The notes under the pieces: model-generated
Database searches by the model: none
The model's input: the letters and a program-made list of their open reading frames with translations, nothing else
Told to the model about the DNA's origin: nothing
Made by a program: the position numbers and the translations under genes
Origin: Rhizobiaceae bacterium
Lineage (GTDB): Bacteria > Pseudomonadota > Alphaproteobacteria > Rhizobiales > Rhizobiaceae
NCBI GenBank assembly: GCA_016793565.1
Contig: JAEUMA010000145.1
Span: 1 to 9,287 of the forward strand
DNA: 9,287 nt
Reading direction: 5' to 3'
Shown here: in pieces, positions 5,158-9,287 of the stretch
Layout of the letters: every line of letters starts with the position of its first letter
How positions within the stretch are numbered: position 1 is the first letter of the stretch

Positions 5158-6464
5158 GATTCGGCGCCTTCCCGCGCCAGAGCTTCCTGCCGCATCGCCA
5201 GCAGGTGTCGCAGGTGGCGCGTATGCTCGGCGACGGCGCCGGCGGCCGGCGTCACGCGGGCAAGGCCCTCCGCAACCGCCGCCTGGGCGACGGCCTCGGC
5301 TACTGCCGCGTGAAGATGGCCGTCGAGCGGTGACGGAAGGATGTTGTCGGCGTCCAGCATCGGAGCGGGAACGGCGGCGGCGATGGCCCGTGCCGCCGCC
5401 AGGCACATGCCAAGGCTGACGCGGCGTGCCTTGCTGTCCAGTATGCCGCGGAATAGTCCGGGGAAGGCCAGCACATTGTTGCACTGGTTCGGAAAGTCGA
5501 AGCGCCCGCTGGCGGTAACGGCAGCGCCGGCCGCCCGCGCCTCGTGCGGCAGGATCTCCGGCTCCGGATTGGCCAGGCCGAAAACGATCGGGTCCGCATT
5601 CATGGAGCGGACCATCGCGGGCGTCACCAGCCTCGGTGCCGACAGCCCGACGAACAGGTCGGCGCCCTTCATGGCGATCGCGAGATCGCCGGACAGTCCC
5701 TCAACATTGGTGCTCTCCGCGATCTCGCGCCAATGGGCGTGGGCGAGATCGTCGTTGCGCCGCAGAATGCCAACCCGGTCGACCGCGAGGATGTCGCCGA
5801 TGCCGATGGCCTGCAGCATTTTTACAGTCGCCGTCCCCGCTGCACCGATTCCGTTCAGGACTGCGCGGGTGTCCTTTGCCTTGCGGCCAAGCAGCTTCAA
5901 AGCGTTGAGCACGCCTGCCGCAACCACAGTTGCGGCGCCGAACTGGTCGTCGTGCAGCGCGGGCACATCCAGACGCGTGTCGAGTTCGCGCATCACCTCG
6001 AAACAGGCGGGAGCGGCGACGTCCTCGATGTTGAAGCCGCCGAAGCTTGGCTGCAGCGCCTCCACGATGTCGACGAGGTGGGACGGTCCGCGCGCCGACA
6101 GGCAGAGCGGCATGCAGTCGATCCCGGCCAGCAGCTTGAACATCACCGCCTTGCCTTCCATCACCGGCATTCCGACGTAGGGGCCGACATTGCCGAAGCC
6201 GAGAACGGCGGTGCCGTCGGTGACGAGCGCGATCATGTTGTCCTTGGCGACCTGTTCGTGCAGGGCCTCGGGGTGGGCGATCAGGTGGCGCACTACATGG
6301 CCGACGCCTGGCGTGTGGGCGACGGCGAGGTCGCGAAGCCCGCGGACGAGCACCTTCGGAAGGATCTCGATCTTGCCATGGCCGTGGTAGACATCGCGCG
6401 CCGACGCGATTGCCTCCTCCGGTGTGACCGGGAGAAAAGGCATGCCGGTCCCTGAGCGTTGCAT
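5151..6464 (-). CDS. Divergent malic enzyme (malate oxidative decarboxylase family)
   Basis: The 437-residue product has the two-domain layout of short bacterial malic enzymes, which oxidatively decarboxylate malate to pyruvate. Visible motifs: the catalytic-Lys region GPYVGMPVMEGKAVMFK (Lys105), AGIDCMPL, FGGFNIEDVAAPACFE (metal ligands Glu147/Asp148), the HDDQ motif (171-174), the NAD(P) glycine motif NGIGAAG (204-210), GLANPEPEI (297-304) and DFPNQCNNVLAFPGLFRG (323-340). Two positions deviate: the usual YTPGVA is HTPGVG, putting His50 where the catalytic Tyr normally sits, and QHGTA is QFGAA. The first ATG overlaps the previous stop as TGATG; a second ATG at 6443 (Met8) has AGGGA well placed upstream and may be the true start. 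Substrate or cofactor may differ from standard malic enzyme. It is the last gene of the minus-strand operon. Confidence 0.93.
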   Translation of the reverse strand: MQRSGTGMPFLPVTPEEAIASARDVYHGHGKIEILPKVLVRGLRDLAVAHTPGVGHVVRHLIAHPEALHEQVAKDNMIALVTDGTAVLGFGNVGPYVGMPVMEGKAVMFKLLAGIDCMPLCLSARGPSHLVDIVEALQPSFGGFNIEDVAAPACFEVMRELDTRLDVPALHDDQFGAATVVAAGVLNALKLLGRKAKDTRAVLNGIGAAGTATVKMLQAIGIGDILAVDRVGILRRNDDLAHAHWREIAESTNVEGLSGDLAIAMKGADLFVGLSAPRLVTPAMVRSMNADPIVFGLANPEPEILPHEARAAGAAVTASGRFDFPNQCNNVLAFPGLFRGILDSKARRVSLGMCLAAARAIAAAVPAPMLDADNILPSPLDGHLHAAVAEAVAQAAVAEGLARVTPAAGAVAEHTRHLRHLLAMRQEALAREGAESL

Positions 6465-7624
6465 CAGCGCGAAACGAGCCGTGCGATGGTCTTGCGCGCC
6501 GCCTCATGGCCTTCGCGCACCAGGATCTCATAGAGCGGTATCTGGCCGAGTTGCGACCAGACGTAGTTCTTGAGCTGGTTGAAGGGCAGGCCGTCGAGGT
6601 CCGGTCCGGCAAGGCCGAGATCGTCGGCCGCCGTCTGCTTCAGCAGTTCGTGAGTGTAGAGATGCGCGCCGCCCATGGCGTAGGGCCAGTTCATGTCGGC
6701 CAGGTGCGTCACCCACTGCTCGGCCGGCTGCGGCGCCAGAACCAGGTCGCCGTTGCGGTGCTCCAGCAGCCCATAGTCGACCGGATCGACCTGCGCCAGC
6801 ACGGCCGCCGCCTTGATGAAATGCGCGACGCGCTCCAGCCCGCGCCATTTGGCAACGACGTTGCGCCCGTCCATCGACGCTTCGAGCGCCGAGAGCTGGT
6901 GGGCCGCAGCCATCGCCATCACGATGCGGGAATCGAAGCGGCGATGCATCAGCTCGGCGGTCACATAGATGCAGTGCGCATGCCAGGTGTCGTCGTAAAC
7001 GGTCCTGGGCTCCTCCAGCCAGGATCCGTCCTTCTGCCACTGATAGAGCCAGACCTTCGGATATTCGTGCACGAGCAGGGCCGCGACGGCGAGGTCGCGG
7101 TTGACCGGCAGGCCGTAGGTCTGGCGATAGTTCTGCGTATAGGCGTCGGCCATGCGGATGTTGAAGGCAACCGTCAGCGCCAGCCCGCCTGGAAAGGCGT
7201 TGTAGAAGTCGTTGTGGCTGGAGGGCGCTGTCAGGTAGCTCTGCGGCTTCAGGTGGCCGCGCGGGAAGACATGGTCGGGGTCGTCGGCGGCGTTGAAGAA
7301 GCCCAGCTTCACCATCTCGTCGAACAGCCTGCGCCGATCCTGGTCCGTCGGATACATTTCGAGGAAGGTAACTGTCGGCCGCGCGATGCATTCCGTCATC
7401 AGCCGGCGATAGCCGTCGTCTTCCAGGCTGGCCGCCGTCTGCAACAGTTCGTTGTAGGTGCCCGAGACAAGGCGCGAGGCCCGTGCCATCTCCTCGGGCG
7501 AAAGGGCGACGACCTCATCGAGCCGGCGCTGTGGCGCGAGCTCGAGATCGTCGGAGAAATGCGAATAGACGAATTTTCCGGGGAGCCGGCCACCCAGGCC
7601 AGCGGAGCCGCATGCCAGGCACAT
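6464..7624 (-). CDS. Putative HD-superfamily-like metal-dependent hydrolase, uncharacterised
   Basis: The 386-residue product belongs to no family I can name exactly. Its middle resembles HD-fold phosphohydrolases: SHNDFYNAFPGGLALTVAFN (136-155) looks like the H..fpGGL.xHT entry helix, NRDLAVAALLVHEYPKVW (175-192) looks like the allHDi.K helix with His186-Glu187 instead of His-Asp, and His215/His217 and His242 (MAAAHQLS) lie where further metal ligands occur. If the fold is right it could bind divalent metal and act on a phosphate ester, but the HE in place of HD makes activity uncertain. The N-terminus MCLACG carries a Cys-x-x-Cys pair. There is no signal peptide or membrane span. The start is fixed by a perfect AGGAGGAG eight bases upstream. 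It lies between the ABC ATPase and the malic enzyme and overlaps the latter by one base, so the three are expressed together. Confidence 0.9.
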   Translation of the reverse strand: MCLACGSAGLGGRLPGKFVYSHFSDDLELAPQRRLDEVVALSPEEMARASRLVSGTYNELLQTAASLEDDGYRRLMTECIARPTVTFLEMYPTDQDRRRLFDEMVKLGFFNAADDPDHVFPRGHLKPQSYLTAPSSHNDFYNAFPGGLALTVAFNIRMADAYTQNYRQTYGLPVNRDLAVAALLVHEYPKVWLYQWQKDGSWLEEPRTVYDDTWHAHCIYVTAELMHRRFDSRIVMAMAAAHQLSALEASMDGRNVVAKWRGLERVAHFIKAAAVLAQVDPVDYGLLEHRNGDLVLAPQPAEQWVTHLADMNWPYAMGGAHLYTHELLKQTAADDLGLAGPDLDGLPFNQLKNYVWSQLGQIPLYEILVREGHEAARKTIARLVSR

Positions 7625-7630
7625 GATAGT

Positions 7631-7638
7631 CTCCTCCT
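7631..7638 (-). promoter_or_regulatory. Consensus Shine-Dalgarno for the HD-like gene
   Basis: On the minus strand AGGAGGAG lies seven to eight bases before ATG 7624 and overlaps the TAG stop of the upstream ABC ATPase. It is the best ribosome-binding site in the window, suggesting that the HD-like protein is made at a higher level than its coupled neighbours. Confidence 0.8.
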
Positions 7639-8674
7639 AAATGTTCGATCGTTCGGAACGGATGAAGCGGCGGCCGTCCTCGCCGAGGACATGCAGTCTT
7701 TCCGCGGGCAGGCCGAACCAGGCCTGCCCTGTTTCGCGCAGTGGATGGTCCGGTCGCACCACCACGCGCGCCGGCTGGCCGCCGATGCGGATATCGAGGA
7801 CGTTGCGGCTGCCTAGCCTCTCGATCCACACCACCTCGCCGGAAAGAGGCGTCCGAGGAGTCTCAAAGGGGCTGGCGTCGATGTGCTCCGGCCGGATGCC
7901 GACCGCGGTGCGTGCCTGGGCAGTCAACCCGGTCGCGGCGGCAGGCAAAATGTTCATCGGTGGCGTTCCGATGAACTCGGCGACGAACCGCGTCGCCGGC
8001 CGGTGGTAAATCTCGTCGGGAGTGCCGATCTGCTCGATCCGCCCGGCGTTGAGAACCATGATGCGGTCGGACAGCGACATCGCCTCCGTCTGGTCATGCG
8101 TCACGTAGATGATGGTCTGGCCGCTTTGACGGTGCAGCGCCCTGAACTCCATGCGCAGAGCGATCCGCAGCCGGGCGTCCAGATTGGTCAGCGGCTCGTC
8201 CAGCATGAGGACGCGGCTCGGCGCAGCGACCGCGCGGGCGATCGCAACGCGCTGCTGCTCCCCGCCCGAATAGGTCTGCGGCAGGCGGCCGAGCAGGTGG
8301 CCGACATTGACCATGGCGGCTACCGTCGCCACGCGCGAAGCGACCTCCGGTTCCGGCATGCCCGCCATGCGCAACGGAAAGGCGATGTTGTCCTGCCCAG
8401 TCCGGTTCGGAAACAATGCGATGTTCTGAAACATCAGGCTGAGCCCGCGCCGCCCCGGCTCCAGATCGCTCGCGTCGGCACCATCGATAAGCACCCGTCC
8501 GCTGCTTGGTGCATGCAGACCGGCGATCAGCTTCAGGAGCGTGGATTTGCCAGCGTTGGTCGGGCCCAGGACCGTGAAGAATTCGCCCGGTTCGACGGCA
8601 AACGATACGTCGTCAAGCGCGCGCGTTCCGTCGGAGAAGGTCTTCGAGATGTTGTCGACCGCCAGGCGGCTCAT
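7637..8674 (-). CDS. ABC transporter ATP-binding protein, CUT1 (MalK/UgpC-like), second of a pair
   Basis: The 345-residue product is the ATPase of an importer for a sugar, polyol or related solute. In order: Walker A GPTNAGKST (37-45), Q-loop Gln83 in LMFQNIALFP, signature YSGGEQQR (135-142), Walker B VLMLDEP (155-161) with Glu160 as catalytic base, D-loop NLDAR, and switch His193 in YVTHDQTEA. The regulatory C-terminal domain with TOBE-like repeats follows (GIRPEH at 259-264 onward), giving the usual MalK-type length. Walker A has Asn-Ala where most relatives have Gly-Ser/Cys-Gly, and the signature has Tyr/Glu instead of LSGGQ. It overlaps the upstream ATPase by ATGA, and the two share a near-identical block around RPATRFVAEFIG. 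The permeases and binding protein are not in the window, so the substrate is open. Confidence 0.96.
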   Translation of the reverse strand: MSRLAVDNISKTFSDGTRALDDVSFAVEPGEFFTVLGPTNAGKSTLLKLIAGLHAPSSGRVLIDGADASDLEPGRRGLSLMFQNIALFPNRTGQDNIAFPLRMAGMPEPEVASRVATVAAMVNVGHLLGRLPQTYSGGEQQRVAIARAVAAPSRVLMLDEPLTNLDARLRIALRMEFRALHRQSGQTIIYVTHDQTEAMSLSDRIMVLNAGRIEQIGTPDEIYHRPATRFVAEFIGTPPMNILPAAATGLTAQARTAVGIRPEHIDASPFETPRTPLSGEVVWIERLGSRNVLDIRIGGQPARVVVRPDHPLRETGQAWFGLPAERLHVLGEDGRRFIRSERSNI

Positions 8675-9287
8675 GATGCGACCCGCCTCAGAACAACGCC
8701 GTCGCTTTCACGGATCAGGTGCGCGGCTTCCGCGGCAAAGGCAATCGTAACACTATCGCCGTCCCGGACACTGCCGGGAGCAACGGCGACGGCCACCAAC
8801 CTGTCGCCGTATTGAACGTGGGCGATGTGCTCGGCGCCGAGGTTTTCAACAAAGCGGACGGTCGAGGCGGCAGAATTAGCCGTTGTGGCGGGCGTGGCGG
8901 TGATGTCATGCGGTCGTATCCCAAGCAGATGGCGGCCCGGCTGGGCATCGACCCCAGGCAAAGCCAGCGGTCCGTGCAATGCCGTCGTCACGGCGAGTAC
9001 GCCGCCGGCACGGGTGACCTCGCACGGCACGAGATTCATCGGCGGGTCGCCGATGAATTCGGCCACGAAGCGCGTCGCGGGACGCCGATAGATCTCTTCG
9101 GGCGTTCCCAGTTGCAGGATCCGGCCGGCGCTCATCACCGCGATCCGGTCCGACATGGCCATGGCCTCGCTCTGGTCGTGGGTGACGTAGAGGACGGTCT
9201 GGCGCAGTTCCGTCTGGATCTGCTTGAGTTCGGTGCGCAATGCGAGCCGGAGGCTGGCGTCGAGGTTCGACATCGGCTCGTCGAGAA
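8671..9287 (-). CDS. ABC transporter ATP-binding protein, CUT1 type, first of a pair (5' end missing)
   Basis: The coding frame runs off the right edge. The first visible residues are LDEPMSNLDASLRLALR, i.e. the Walker B end and D-loop, so the Walker A, Q-loop and signature lie outside the window. The Met of EPMSNLD is internal and not a start. The remaining 205 or so residues contain the switch His (YVTHDQSEAMAMSDRIAVM), the RPATRFVAEFIGDPPMNL linker and a TOBE-type regulatory domain (LLGIRPHDI onward), ending LRRVAS. The TGA overlaps the start of the second ATPase as ATGA. A pair of different ATPases in one operon recalls GlpS/GlpT of rhizobial glycerol uptake, where the two form one transporter; the same may apply here. 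Confidence 0.94.
   Translation of the reverse strand, partial: LDEPMSNLDASLRLALRTELKQIQTELRQTVLYVTHDQSEAMAMSDRIAVMSAGRILQLGTPEEIYRRPATRFVAEFIGDPPMNLVPCEVTRAGGVLAVTTALHGPLALPGVDAQPGRHLLGIRPHDITATPATTANSAASTVRFVENLGAEHIAHVQYGDRLVAVAVAPGSVRDGDSVTIAFAAEAAHLIRESDGVVLRRVAS

Noticed and set aside
4723..5484. Minus-strand frame of 253 codons across the convergent gap
   Set aside because: Its first half is an out-of-frame reading of the malic enzyme 3' end. Only a middle part contributes to the cupin remnant, which needs two other frames to make sense.
5544..8815. Plus-strand open frames of about 300-436 codons (5544-6455, 6506-7816, 7883-8815)
   Set aside because: All are antisense shadows of the malic enzyme, HD-like and ABC ATPase genes and show no domain motifs.

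Overview
The window is GC-rich bacterial DNA with dense, mostly overlapping genes. The codon use, the CUT1-type sugar ABC ATPases and the gene families present suggest an alphaproteobacterium, probably of the Rhizobiales (for example a Mesorhizobium-like genome). That placement is an inference from style, not from a marker gene.

Layout: the window holds two converging gene sets. On the plus strand, about 330 bases of lower-GC, apparently non-coding sequence lead into a five-gene run: a small membrane protein of unknown family (334-837), a DUF202/YidH-type membrane protein (849-1334), a cytoplasmic-looking sulfatase with a Cys-type formylglycine motif (1457-3010), a DUF1622 membrane protein (3278-3673) and a formylglycine-generating enzyme, FGE (3715-4707). 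Two small ORFs, at 1331-1432 and 3096-3305, sit in the gaps and are uncertain. The sulfatase and FGE belong together: FGE oxidises the active-site Cys of the sulfatase to formylglycine. The membrane proteins may form an associated membrane unit of unknown role.

On the minus strand, reading leftwards from the right edge, lie four tightly coupled genes: an ABC ATPase cut by the window edge (8671-9287), a second ABC ATPase (7637-8674, ATGA overlap), an HD-like putative metal hydrolase (6464-7624, perfect Shine-Dalgarno) and a divergent malic enzyme (5151-6464, TGATG overlap). Paired ATPases in one operon resemble the GlpS/GlpT pair of rhizobial glycerol transporters; the permeases and binding protein would lie to the right, outside the window.

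Between the two convergent sets (4708-5150) lies a graveyard. Reading the minus strand through two one-base frameshifts restores most of a DUF861-type cupin that ends naturally at 4754. A possible amidohydrolase C-terminal scrap (GGNAERIYRI) lies next to it on the plus strand. This suggests that the junction of the two operons was formed by rearrangement and gene loss.

No tRNA, rRNA, CRISPR array, insertion sequence or integrase was seen. The most notable items are the sulfatase/FGE unit with its membrane partners, the malic enzyme with His in place of the catalytic Tyr, the unusual HD-like protein, the frameshifted cupin and a perfect 27-bp in-frame tandem duplication in the DUF202 gene.
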